64,000 nucleotides of DNA from Akkermansia muciniphila. Its GTDB lineage: Bacteria > Verrucomicrobiota > Verrucomicrobiia > Verrucomicrobiales > DEV007. Below the pieces are notes generated by a model that saw only the letters and a list, made by a program, of their open reading frames with translations, was not told the origin of the DNA and searched no databases. Of this stretch, positions 1-8,318 are shown in pieces; positions within the stretch are counted from its first letter, which is position 1, and each line of letters starts with the position of its first letter. The stretch is taken from assembly GCA_945883495.1 (NCBI GenBank), contig CAMCXS010000021.1, forward strand, positions 1 to 64,000. The letters run 5' to 3'. The translations under genes were made by a program, and so were the position numbers.

Positions 1-411
1 GATGCCGATGGCCAAAAGGCGAAGGACTGGCAGAGCGACACCACCTCTTCTTCCTATTACAACAACTGCAGTGCGGAAGAGGAATTTGCCAGGGAAGCCA
101 TGAAGCGCGCGTCCGTGAGCAACTACCGCTTGGTTCGTGGCTGGTTTGAAAACACAGTCCCTTCGCTTGAGCTCCCCAGCCCCATTGCTTTGCTGCGATT
201 GGATGGGGATTGGTACGATTCCACCATGGTGTGTTTGGACCACCTTTTCGACAAAGTGGCCGACGGCGGCATTGTGATCATCGATGACTACTTCGCCTGG
301 GACGGCTGCTCCCGCGCGGTCCACGACTTCCTGAGCAAACGCTCCGCCCTGGAACGATTGCGCACCAACGGCAATGTGTGCTATACGATCAGGGCGCGGG
401 CTGCGGATTGA
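1..411 (+). CDS. TylF/MycF-type O-methyltransferase, 5' truncated by the window edge
   Basis: The reading frame is open from base 1, so the true start lies outside the window; the first in-frame ATG at 100 is internal. The visible C-terminal part carries the motif ALLRLDGDWYDST, followed by GGIVIIDDY and a conserved W-x-GC turn. These are typical of macrocin-type (TylF) SAM-dependent O-methyltransferases, in which the Asp residues bind the divalent metal and substrate hydroxyl. The gene opens a polysaccharide locus, so methylation of a glycan sugar hydroxyl is the likely job (inference). The next methyltransferase gene follows after 39 bp on the same strand, suggesting one transcript. Confidence 0.82.
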   Translation, partial: DADGQKAKDWQSDTTSSSYYNNCSAEEEFAREAMKRASVSNYRLVRGWFENTVPSLELPSPIALLRLDGDWYDSTMVCLDHLFDKVADGGIVIIDDYFAWDGCSRAVHDFLSKRSALERLRTNGNVCYTIRARAAD

Positions 412-450
412 CCGCTATTTCGCCACTTCGATTCCTTCCGGTCCGTACCC

Positions 451-1182
451 ATGTCATTCGTCTTTGATTGGATCAAGTCGCAAGAATTCGCACCCAGCAC
501 CTTAGGGATGCTGGTAAACCCTTCCTACTTAATCCGCAGCCAACTGGCCAAGACACTCCAACGCTGGTCTCCTCAGATGCATGGAACCATGCTGGACTTT
601 GGATGCGGAACTTCGCCCTATCGAAAGTTTTTCGAGGTGGACACCTATCTTGGATTGGAGATCGTCGCTCCTGGCCACCCAGACCGCAGCCGTAGCGCAA
701 ATCTCCAATACAGCGGCGAACAGATTCCGCTCGCTGACCTCTCTGTGGACTGTGTATTGATGACCGAAGTTCTCGAGCACGTCTTCAATCCGGCGGAGGT
801 TTTGATCGAATTCCATCGCATCCTCCGGCCAGACGGAAAGGTTTTGATTACGTGCCCTTTCGTGTGGCCGCTCCACGAGGAACCTTACGATTACGCCAGG
901 TATACGCCGTATGCTTTGCGGCACCTCGCGAGCAACGCAGGTCTTGAAGTGGTAGCCATCGAAAGGACAGGTTCCTGGTGCCTAGTGCTCGCGCAGCTAC
1001 TCATCCAATACGTCGTTCAGATGACGTGCCCCTCCGATGGACGCCTGAACCGGCTGGGCAAGATCTTTTGGTGCACTCTCCTCAATCCTCTGGCCATCAT
1101 CGCCGACCGCATCTTCCCATCTAACGATCAAATCTACTTCAATAACATTCTGGTGCTCCGGAAAGCGTCAATCAGCTCCTAA
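451..1182 (+). CDS. Class I SAM-dependent methyltransferase (Methyltransf_11 type)
   Basis: A 243-residue protein with a Rossmann methyltransferase core. Motif I, LDFGCGTSPYRKFF, sits near residue 50 and binds SAM. The acidic motif II follows as YLGLEIV, and DCVLMTEVLEHV plus a later RPDGKVLIT are the usual post-motif strands. There is no signal peptide, so it acts in the cytoplasm. It follows another methyltransferase by 39 bp inside a glycan locus, so a sugar or lipid-linked glycan intermediate is the probable substrate, but the acceptor cannot be read from the sequence. The start at 451 is the first ATG after the upstream stop. Confidence 0.8.
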   Translation: MSFVFDWIKSQEFAPSTLGMLVNPSYLIRSQLAKTLQRWSPQMHGTMLDFGCGTSPYRKFFEVDTYLGLEIVAPGHPDRSRSANLQYSGEQIPLADLSVDCVLMTEVLEHVFNPAEVLIEFHRILRPDGKVLITCPFVWPLHEEPYDYARYTPYALRHLASNAGLEVVAIERTGSWCLVLAQLLIQYVVQMTCPSDGRLNRLGKIFWCTLLNPLAIIADRIFPSNDQIYFNNILVLRKASISS

Positions 1183-1258
1183 TCCTCTACCTAATGGGGT
1201 GATAATCCGTTTTGCGAGCGGAGCAGTCAATTCACTGGCAATTGTCCCCGGGATGCAC

Positions 1259-2470
1259 CTACCCCTCTGCGGGGGGCATCACGATAGATGGAACAGACGG
1301 TTCTCGGTCTGCCGCCAGCAGGATCAGTTCTTCGGCAAAGATTCGTTCCGGAGCCTCAGGGATCAGGGTGCGGATCTGGCGGGCAGCTGCCGCTGCGATT
1401 GCTGGCCATGAATCTCTCTGCTGCCAAGCCCGTTCCATCACCTCGTCGAAGAAAACTTCGCCGATGCCCGCCGCCAGAAAACCGCTTCCGGTGGCATCCA
1501 GGACCTCTTGGATGCCACCGGCTGGTTGAGCGATTACCACTCGACCAACCCACATCGCTTCGACAACGGTCAACGGCAGCCCCTCGTGTCGGGATGGCAC
1601 CAATAGAGCATCATGATCTCGCCACATCCCCTGGATATCTCCCGTATGGCCATGAAAAGTGATCTTTTTACATAAGCCATGTAGTTCAACCAGAGCACGC
1701 AGTCGATTCTCGCACGCCCCGGAACCAAAGATCGACAGGCTCCACTCTCGGTCTCTCCACTTCTGCGCCGCCAGCACCCGGATCAGGATGTCGTGCCCCT
1801 TGGTGCGCGGATGCAGGCGGCCCGGCATGCAAAATCGCACTGAATCAAGCACCGACCGCCACGGCAAGGGGGCGCCTGATGCCAAAAACGGGTTGCGCAC
1901 AATCGAAGCATTCCCAAAGCGGAAGGCAAGCTGGGTTTCCAACAATTCCAGATTGTGACGGGACACGGCCCAGAATCGTCGTGCCCCAGCGAAAAGACGA
2001 ATCATTTGGGCCGCAGTCACATCGTCTGGCCAATGATCCGGCGACACCAAGTGCGTCACGGCTCCGAAAGGAATCGAGGAACGAGAAATGACATCCAAAA
2101 GGGAAAGTCCATCAAGCGAAGTTCCCGAGCTGAACAAGATGAAGTCAGGCCCGTACACCGCCAGAAGCCGACGAAGCTCAGCCTGGACCGAAAACGCCTT
2201 CGGGAAAGCCCGGGTGAGGGCCCTACGCCATCGTCCGTCTCCATTTGCCAACGTAACGTGGTGAATTCCAGCTTTCTGCAGGGCATTGAGACGCGGATGA
2301 GAGTGAGTTGGCCAAAGAGTGACAGCGACAACCGAATGCCCCATCTTCACTAGCTCAGAAGCCGCTTGGATCCACAGCTCCTCGCTCCCGCCGGCACCTT
2401 TGTTTGCCGTCACCACGGCAAACTTCAATGGACGCGAGCCAACGGAATGATTGGCAGGAATGATATTCAT
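1259..2470 (-). CDS. Glycosyltransferase, GT4 family (GT-B fold)
   Basis: A retaining GT-B glycosyltransferase of about 403 residues, probably adding a sugar to a lipid-linked oligosaccharide at the cytoplasmic membrane face. The N-terminal half has the acceptor-side motif NKGAGGSEELW. The C-terminal half has MPGRLHPRTKGHDILI and the E-x7-E signature PSRHEGLPLTVVEAM, which binds the nucleotide sugar. I chose the ATG at 2470 because the protein similarity begins there and a GGAGG lies about 12 bases upstream. A longer open frame extends to 2647 but its first 59 residues look non-coding. It is divergent from the next gene. Confidence 0.85.
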   Translation of the reverse strand: MNIIPANHSVGSRPLKFAVVTANKGAGGSEELWIQAASELVKMGHSVVAVTLWPTHSHPRLNALQKAGIHHVTLANGDGRWRRALTRAFPKAFSVQAELRRLLAVYGPDFILFSSGTSLDGLSLLDVISRSSIPFGAVTHLVSPDHWPDDVTAAQMIRLFAGARRFWAVSRHNLELLETQLAFRFGNASIVRNPFLASGAPLPWRSVLDSVRFCMPGRLHPRTKGHDILIRVLAAQKWRDREWSLSIFGSGACENRLRALVELHGLCKKITFHGHTGDIQGMWRDHDALLVPSRHEGLPLTVVEAMWVGRVVIAQPAGGIQEVLDATGSGFLAAGIGEVFFDEVMERAWQQRDSWPAIAAAAARQIRTLIPEAPERIFAEELILLAADREPSVPSIVMPPAEG

Positions 2471-2551
2471 GAGTGGTGGTGGCCTCCGCTGCGTTTTGAG
2501 CGTCCCCGGCTCAAACCGGCGCCTCACTAGCATCACGAGCTCCATGCAGCA

Positions 2552-2568
2552 ACCGCTTTCCAAGCGGT
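2552..2568. other. Short hairpin in the divergent region 2471-2712
   Basis: A perfect 7-bp stem (ACCGCTT / AAGCGGT) with a 3-base loop lies between two divergent glycosyltransferase genes. No T-tract follows. It could be an operator or an RNA leader structure for either gene, but nothing else in the 242-bp gap supports a specific role. Confidence 0.35.
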
Positions 2569-2712
2569 GATTGGCCTTACGGCTTGCAAGGTCGGATTGC
2601 CTACAGATCCCATCATTGCAATTTGGATTGGATTCCCTCCGCAACAAAAGCTAGCCCTTGATTCAAGCAACACTTGAGATTCGCTCGATGCGGACCATGC
2701 TGAATCACCCTT

Positions 2713-3504
2713 ATGCATTCTCGCAGCGATAGGATGAGCCGCATCCCCCCAAGGGTTTCCGTTGTCATGCCCGCTTTCAACGCTGAGTCGTCCCTGCTGC
2801 CCTCAATACGGTCCCTGCAGGCCCAAGAAGAGACATCCTGGGAACTCTTGCTGGTGGTAGATTGCAATTCCCAGGATCGAACGCTCGACTTGGCTATGGG
2901 CGCTGCGTCTAATGACCCCCGCATTCGCATCATCTCCAATCTGCCGAAAGGAGGATGCGCCTACAATCGGAATCATGCTCTGCGTGAAGCACAGGGAGAC
3001 TTTGTGGCGTTCCTTGACAGCGACGATCTTTGGGAGCCCCAGAAGCTCACACTGCAACTTAGGCTCATGGAGCAAGAAGCGGTTGATTTTTCGTGCACTG
3101 GCTACCGATGGATCGACGCGCAGGGAAGCCTATTACCCATCATTGTTCGGCCGCCAAGCAGCATCACCTATCACGATTTACTAAGCAATAACAAAATCGG
3201 CTGCCTTACAGTGATGTATCGCAGAGTTCGGTTTCCAAACCTCCAGTTCGCCGACTTTCTACACGAGGACTACATTCTTTGGCTTTCAATCCTGCGTGAG
3301 ACAAGCGCAAGAGGTATACCTGACATCTTGGCTTCCTATCGCGTTGCCGATCAGAGCAGGTCGAGGAATAAGGCTAAAGCGGCAATGGCCCGATGGCGGA
3401 TTCTGAGGAAGTTCGAGAAACTCAGTCTAGTAGCATCGCTTCGCTACTTTACCGAGTATGCGATAGGCTCCCTGGTACGCCGCAGCGACCTGAACGGCCA
3501 ATGA
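2713..3504 (+). CDS. Glycosyltransferase, GT2 family (GT-A fold)
   Basis: A 263-residue cytoplasmic GT2 enzyme. It begins with the family motif VSVVMPAFNAESSL. It then has the first Asp in VVDCNSQDRT and the DSDD metal/nucleotide-binding motif near residue 98 (FVAFLDSDDLWEP). The catalytic-base region FLHEDYILWL sits near residue 180. GT2 enzymes transfer a sugar from a nucleotide donor with inversion, here probably in exopolysaccharide repeat assembly. Start at 2713 is the first ATG; an ATG at 2734, just before the conserved strand, is a plausible alternative. It stands alone on the plus strand between minus-strand genes. Confidence 0.85.
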   Translation: MHSRSDRMSRIPPRVSVVMPAFNAESSLLPSIRSLQAQEETSWELLLVVDCNSQDRTLDLAMGAASNDPRIRIISNLPKGGCAYNRNHALREAQGDFVAFLDSDDLWEPQKLTLQLRLMEQEAVDFSCTGYRWIDAQGSLLPIIVRPPSSITYHDLLSNNKIGCLTVMYRRVRFPNLQFADFLHEDYILWLSILRETSARGIPDILASYRVADQSRSRNKAKAAMARWRILRKFEKLSLVASLRYFTEYAIGSLVRRSDLNGQ

Positions 3505-3608
3505 CTGCCCTCAGAACTCTTCACAATTGACACCATAATCTGCTTGCGTGAGCGTGGGTTGGCAATTAATTCTGGTCCGGTAGTTTCACTCTTATCGGCG
3601 CAAAAATT

Positions 3609-3791
3609 ATGACACGAACTGGTTTTTGGCCTCGGCTCGCGATTGCTCTCTTGACACTAATCGCCGCGAGCGGATGCCAGCAGCGGCTGGAATGGCCTTA
3701 CTTTGGAGGAGGTTATGGGAACCTAGTTGACCCAGAGGAGTATGTTCCGAAGGAACTGCGAAACAACGCCGATCGGACGCCTCCGCCTTGA
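3609..3791 (+). CDS. Small lipoprotein in the glycan locus
   Basis: A 60-residue protein with a textbook lipoprotein signal. A short basic N-terminus is followed by a hydrophobic stretch (residues 9-20) and the lipobox ASGC with Cys23 as the lipidation site. The mature part is only about 38 residues, is rich in Gly, Tyr and Pro, and matches no family I recognise. There is no Asp at +2, so outer-membrane sorting is expected by the usual rule. It lies alone between two glycosyltransferase genes. A role in envelope anchoring of the polysaccharide export machinery is only inferred from position. Confidence 0.6.
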   Translation: MTRTGFWPRLAIALLTLIAASGCQQRLEWPYFGGGYGNLVDPEEYVPKELRNNADRTPPP

Positions 3792-3949
3792 GCGACATTC
3801 GCCCTCACAGAAGGCGTGGCACTTTCGATCAGGCGCCGAATCACTGCCCGGAAAGGGAGTAGCAGCAAGAGCTCTGCTCATTATCTTTAATGAGCTAATT
3901 TTTTGGCATTTTGGCTCCCACTGGCCGCCTCCAAGGGATCTATCGAAGG

Positions 3950-5131
3950 CTATCCCATGCTGGCTCGGCTCGAATTTTGCCCTTTCACCGCTCGAAAAAG
4001 ATCGGTGTAGTTGCGCAGCATTACTTCCATTGCAAACAGACTTTCCGCCCTCTTCCTCGCTTTCAATCCATAGGCCTTTGTAGCCACCTCATCGCAGAGC
4101 AGCTGCTCGAGAAGGCATTGAAAATCCTCTGGTTTGCAAATGGCTCCCACCAATCCGCTTTGCTCATGCGCAATCATCTCGGCCATTCCGCATGCATCGT
4201 GCGCTATAACCGGTATCCCGCATGCCATTGCTTCGAGCACTACGTTTGACATGCCCTCGTAGAGTGAAGGCACCGCCAAGTAATCCATTGCATGGTAAAA
4301 TGGCACCGGGTCGGGTTGAAATCCAGTGATGGTGATCCGATCGCAGAAAGGACTCTCTTGGACCCTTTGGATTAACGAATCCCGGCCAGTCTGGCTGTCC
4401 CCTACAAAGAGCAGCCTTACGTTTGCATACTTTTTCGCCAAGGAATCAAACGCCTCTACAAGCAAGATCTGCCTTTTGTGGGGAAACATTCGGCCTACAT
4501 TGCCAATTACAACCGATTCTGGCGGCAATCCAATCCGCACCTTGGCCGCCGACTTCGATTCAGAAGGGTGAAAGCGATCACAATCCACTCCATTCGGAAT
4601 TCCAATCATACGCTGATGCCGAAGTCCAAACGATTCGAGGTCACGGACCATCTCGCGGGAAACCGTATGCACAGCGGCGCAGTGACGAAACAGCAATCGC
4701 CGCTGTAATAATCTCCACTGCATTTCCCACCGTTTCCGATAAGCACCCTCCCAAGTGAGCTGTCCATGTTCACCATGAACAATCTGCCAAGCCGAGCCGA
4801 CGCAGAGACGCTTTGCGCACACACCGTAAATCAAAGGCCCCAAGTTATGTGTGTGCACAATATCAGCGCCCCACTCAGAGACAACTCGAGAAACTTGCTT
4901 CACCACCTCGACGCGGAACCCGCCCCTTTTCTCAAGTGCTGTAATCTCGCAATCTGGATGCAGCCTCTTAGCCAGACGGCCTGAGCCCCCCAAACACACC
5001 ACTTTAGTCTCCACGCCGTGTTCCCTTAACCCATTAGCGAGGTTCACGACTCCGTTCTCCATGCCGCCCGGCTCAAGAGTTATGACCAGCTGCGCAACAC
5101 GGACGGCAAGAGATGGGGATTTATTGACCAT
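3950..5131 (-). CDS. Glycosyltransferase, GT4 family, exopolysaccharide type
   Basis: A 393-residue GT-B glycosyltransferase. The N-terminus has LVITLEPGGMENGVVNLA, the glycine-rich acceptor-domain motif common in GT4 enzymes of exopolysaccharide clusters. Later come GNVGRMFPHKRQ and the E-x7-E motif in PSLYEGMSNVVLEAMACG. It lies 20 bp downstream of the tyrosine autokinase gene on the same strand, so the two are almost certainly co-transcribed and the transferase probably builds the polymer whose length the kinase controls. It resembles the sugar transferases found with PEP-CTERM/EpsH systems, but no exosortase gene is visible here. Confidence 0.85.
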   Translation of the reverse strand: MVNKSPSLAVRVAQLVITLEPGGMENGVVNLANGLREHGVETKVVCLGGSGRLAKRLHPDCEITALEKRGGFRVEVVKQVSRVVSEWGADIVHTHNLGPLIYGVCAKRLCVGSAWQIVHGEHGQLTWEGAYRKRWEMQWRLLQRRLLFRHCAAVHTVSREMVRDLESFGLRHQRMIGIPNGVDCDRFHPSESKSAAKVRIGLPPESVVIGNVGRMFPHKRQILLVEAFDSLAKKYANVRLLFVGDSQTGRDSLIQRVQESPFCDRITITGFQPDPVPFYHAMDYLAVPSLYEGMSNVVLEAMACGIPVIAHDACGMAEMIAHEQSGLVGAICKPEDFQCLLEQLLCDEVATKAYGLKARKRAESLFAMEVMLRNYTDLFRAVKGQNSSRASMG

Positions 5132-5151
5132 GACTTGGAGCCAGAGTCGGC

Positions 5152-7443
5152 CTAGGCCTGACGGCGACGCCGCACAGGGGCTTCGGAGCCAGATTGCTTA
5201 CCTTCCGCCCCCTCTTCGCCTTCCCCTCCCCAAGCATCATCGTAATAATAAGTCGAGTAATAATAGTAGCGATAGGCATTCAGCAGCACAGCGAAATCAA
5301 CTCGATTTAGGACTAGACCAAAGATATGGGCCTTGAGCTTCCTAAGCACACTTGCGCAGGTCGCGATGTCGTCAAGAACGGTTGTATCATAACTCGCCAC
5401 CAGAACCACTCCGTCACCATGATCTTGAATGAGCGTGGTGTCGCTGAGTCCAAGCATCGGAGGACTGTCGAAAATGATACGATCAAAACTTTGACGCCAT
5501 TTTTCGCAGAGCTCTTTAAACCTCTGACTATTCAAAGAATCAGCGGCACCACCAATGGCCAATCCCCTGGTCACGACACTTAGATTCTCAATCGAGCACG
5601 ATTGAATGAGACTATCAGCATTGGCAGTTCCATTCAAAAAGTGCGTGATCCCGGCAGTGGAATTGTCCAAGTTGAAGAGCCGATGAATCCGCCCACGGCG
5701 CAAGTCGCAATCAACCAAGAGAACCCGTTCCCCCATGGAAGCGAACGACCAAGCAATATTTGCGGAAATCGTAGTCTTGCCATCCCCTGGCTTTGGACTC
5801 GTCACCACAATTACCTGCTTCGAAGATACGTCTGAATCGAGAAGGATCTGCGTTCGGATGATGCGGAAGTTCTCCAGAAAAGCAGCGCTTCGTTCCGAAG
5901 CATCGCCACTGTCCAGCCGTGAAACTTCGATTTGTTCTCCGGGTGCAAGCGCAACAATCCCCAGCCCACGAACGCCAATGGCCCTCTCGACCTGTTCTAG
6001 CTGAGTGACGGTAGAGGACATCCGCATCAAAAGGAATGGAACACCAAAGCTGAGCGCTAGGGCGATCGCAAGCCCCTGCGTCGCAATGCCCTTTTTGGAG
6101 GGTGAAACTGGATTCTTGTTTTCCAGACGCGTAAACCCAAGATTCTCGAACTCGATAGCCTCCCGATCGACGCTGAAATCGAGCTTCTCGACTTCAGCAC
6201 TAAGGCTGGCGAACGCCTTGCTCCAAGCCATTCGCCCCCCTTCGAGCATATCATATTCCTGCGTCGTTTCGTCGAACTGGCGGGTGGCTTCGTAGTAAGC
6301 CGGTAACGATTTTTCTATATTGGCAAGCTCTTCCTGAAGTCGCAAAAACTCTAGATCGAAGGCTTTCAGGGCAATGCTCAACTCCCGCTCCAACCCCCTA
6401 TCGACCTCCGCAAGCTTCGCACGGAGATTCAACACTGAAGGGTGTTCCGTGAGAAAAGTGCCCTCCGCCTCACCCAGCTCCTCAAGAAGCCTCCTCCTTT
6501 CAACTTCAAGCTCCTCCCACTTTTCGAGACCTTTAACCATGTCCGGCTGAATCACGACCGGAGCAAGCGTAACTCCGCCTTCGGCAGCTCCAGTTGCTGT
6601 CGTAACTTGACCTTTCGCCCGGTCGGAGGGTCGCAGAACGCGTCCGACATCGCCCCCGCCATTGCCATATTTCGGCACAGCAGCAAGGAGCGAAAGCTTT
6701 CCAACGATATCAAGCTGATCTTTCCACCGATCGAGAAGTGCCCGAGTGCGCTCCATTTCCCCAAGAACATGGCGCACCCTGATCATTTCGACCGGCAGTC
6801 GACTAAGGTTGTCAAGCTCAACCTTCACCTCGGCAATAGCTGAGGCCTCTTCAAACTGCAATCGCTTCTCGAGCTGCTCGTTCATCTTCGCCCGAACCTC
6901 CTCCAGCTCTTTCACATACCGACTGACCGCCTCCTCTCGGTAAGCGCGCCGCTGCTCTTGCCTCCATGAGTAAAATGTCTCAAGCATCGCCTGGGGGTAC
7001 TTTTCAACAACCTCAGGCAAGTAAGCATACACATCCACCTGGAAGTGGGCCTCATCTAGCAATGACACTCGCATTCCCGGAAGCACATCTTGTCGCAACT
7101 CCTCCCAGCTCGTCCCCTTACCTACCGCCCCAATCGTACGGACAGTCTGCAATTGAAAGTTTCTACCACTAAGCTGCGCAATCAACGTACGCACGGCCCG
7201 ATAATTGATGCCACCCCCACTCTTCGCACCAGACGCAGCCGTCGCGGGATCGACGAACCCATAAAAGCGGATAACTGATCGCGAAGCGTATTGCCCCCGC
7301 TTGTAAATGTAGACACTCAAGCCAAGAAGGAGACCAAAGACAAAGAGCAGCCCCATCAAACGGAGATAACGCTCGTAGCCAAGGACCACGGTAAGGACGG
7401 TAGTGAAGTTGAACGGCGCCTTTGCCGACTGGCCTGCATTCAT
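5152..7443 (-). CDS. Polysaccharide co-polymerase fused to a tyrosine autokinase (Wzc/GumC-CpsD type)
   Basis: A 763-residue inner-membrane protein controlling export and chain length of the polymer. A Wzz-like region is bounded by membrane segments at about 31-47 and 453-474, with a long coiled-coil periplasmic part between (about 160-430). The cytoplasmic BY-kinase domain has Walker A SPKPGDGKTT at 549-558, Walker A' VLLVDCDLRRG and Walker B IIFDSPPMLG. The C-terminus has a tyrosine cluster (YRYYYYSTYYYDD), the expected autophosphorylation tail, followed by acidic and basic stretches. Fusion of both parts in one chain is the proteobacterial arrangement. It is the middle gene of a three-gene minus-strand unit (7747 to 3950). 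Confidence 0.93.
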   Translation of the reverse strand: MNAGQSAKAPFNFTTVLTVVLGYERYLRLMGLLFVFGLLLGLSVYIYKRGQYASRSVIRFYGFVDPATAASGAKSGGGINYRAVRTLIAQLSGRNFQLQTVRTIGAVGKGTSWEELRQDVLPGMRVSLLDEAHFQVDVYAYLPEVVEKYPQAMLETFYSWRQEQRRAYREEAVSRYVKELEEVRAKMNEQLEKRLQFEEASAIAEVKVELDNLSRLPVEMIRVRHVLGEMERTRALLDRWKDQLDIVGKLSLLAAVPKYGNGGGDVGRVLRPSDRAKGQVTTATGAAEGGVTLAPVVIQPDMVKGLEKWEELEVERRRLLEELGEAEGTFLTEHPSVLNLRAKLAEVDRGLERELSIALKAFDLEFLRLQEELANIEKSLPAYYEATRQFDETTQEYDMLEGGRMAWSKAFASLSAEVEKLDFSVDREAIEFENLGFTRLENKNPVSPSKKGIATQGLAIALALSFGVPFLLMRMSSTVTQLEQVERAIGVRGLGIVALAPGEQIEVSRLDSGDASERSAAFLENFRIIRTQILLDSDVSSKQVIVVTSPKPGDGKTTISANIAWSFASMGERVLLVDCDLRRGRIHRLFNLDNSTAGITHFLNGTANADSLIQSCSIENLSVVTRGLAIGGAADSLNSQRFKELCEKWRQSFDRIIFDSPPMLGLSDTTLIQDHGDGVVLVASYDTTVLDDIATCASVLRKLKAHIFGLVLNRVDFAVLLNAYRYYYYSTYYYDDAWGGEGEEGAEGKQSGSEAPVRRRRQA

Positions 7444-7489
7444 GAGCGTTGATTTTGATCGTTTCGCAAGTCTAAACGGATCAAGCTTG

Positions 7490-7747
7490 TCATTTCCCGA
7501 ACCGTTTGCTCCAAGAATGATCCCCCGTAATTAGGCAGAAGATAGCGTAGAGAAACAAACCAACCCACGGTATCCCAACAACTGCAAACACCCAGGCCAC
7601 TTTTCCCACGGGATGCATGGTTTGCGACGCGATACTGAACATGGTGACGGCTAGCAGGAACAACCAAAGCCCGCCGAGCAACCCGTAGACCAGGTTTGAG
7701 AGATTTAGTGGATTGAGAGTGAGAAGGTTGATGACAGCGTCTTTCAT
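7490..7747 (-). CDS. Small membrane protein with PLDc_N-type domain
   Basis: An 85-residue protein with two hydrophobic segments (about residues 18-40 and 50-73) joined by a short polar loop. It ends in the basic tail HSWSKRFGK. The pattern, including VVGIPWVGLFLYAIFCLI, resembles the phospholipase-D N-terminal (PLDc_N) two-helix module found as a stand-alone small protein. The stop lies 46 bp before the autokinase start on the same strand, so it is probably the first gene of that operon. No catalytic motif is present; a structural or assembly role in the membrane is inference. Confidence 0.65.
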   Translation of the reverse strand: MKDAVINLLTLNPLNLSNLVYGLLGGLWLFLLAVTMFSIASQTMHPVGKVAWVFAVVGIPWVGLFLYAIFCLITGDHSWSKRFGK

Positions 7748-8042
7748 TCCGACATGGTGGTTTCAGGTCGAGCCCCTATTCGAAACCGGCCTACTACGGG
7801 CCTATTCTTATCCGATCCAAACCGTTTGCAAGTCACAAACTCTCACCTTTCGAAAATTCAAAAAGACCAACGGGAATCTAATCGACATTTTGTACTCGGC
7901 TGGGTGCACTTTTCAAAACGAGCGAGAGCGGTTTTTCATTCAAATCGACCGTGGATGACATTTTTCTTGCAAAATCTGAAGTCTAGCCCCTACTAAAGTT
8001 CCCCGGCCCAGAGGTTTCAAACAACCTCTCCTCTCCAACCCC
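7748..8042. promoter_or_regulatory. Divergent intergenic region with a hairpin near the plus-strand start
   Basis: This AT-richer 295-bp gap separates the minus-strand autokinase operon from the plus-strand operon starting at 8043, so it should hold promoters for both. A 6-bp stem (GAGGTT / AACCTC, 8011-8028) lies just ahead of the 8043 start, in the expected leader RNA. I could not assign -35 and -10 boxes with confidence. Confidence 0.4.
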
Positions 8043-8318
8043 ATGCGTTGCTCCTGCACTTTCTTCTCCCGCCCCGTGGCTCCCTCTCTTCTTTCTCGTC
8101 GGCCTCACGCCTTGGCCAGCGGTTTTACCACGCTTGAATCTGCGGTCGTCTTGGTCATTCTCGTCCTGTTCGGATTGATCTTCCTCGGAATCGGCAAGAG
8201 ATGGCTGAAGGAGGGTTCATTCCCAAATGCTGAATTCCAAACGCCCAAAGCTGCGACGGTTCTGAAAGACGAGTCGGAGCCCCCAGTGAGTTCACTTTCG
8301 GCCCCGCCTAAGCGGTGA
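8043..8318 (+). CDS. Tiny prepilin-like protein with class III signal motif
   Basis: A 91-residue protein. After a 27-residue basic leader comes G27-F28-T-T-L-E32, followed by a hydrophobic stretch to about residue 50. This fits the prepilin peptidase recognition pattern: Gly at -1, Phe at +1 and Glu at +5. The rest is a short, polar, Pro/Ser-rich tail, far too short for a normal pilin globular head. The stop overlaps the GTG start of the VanZ-like gene by 4 bases (GTGA), so the two are translationally coupled. It may be a minor pseudopilin or a membrane-tethered accessory protein of the glycan system. Confidence 0.6.
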   Translation: MRCSCTFFSRPVAPSLLSRRPHALASGFTTLESAVVLVILVLFGLIFLGIGKRWLKEGSFPNAEFQTPKAATVLKDESEPPVSSLSAPPKR

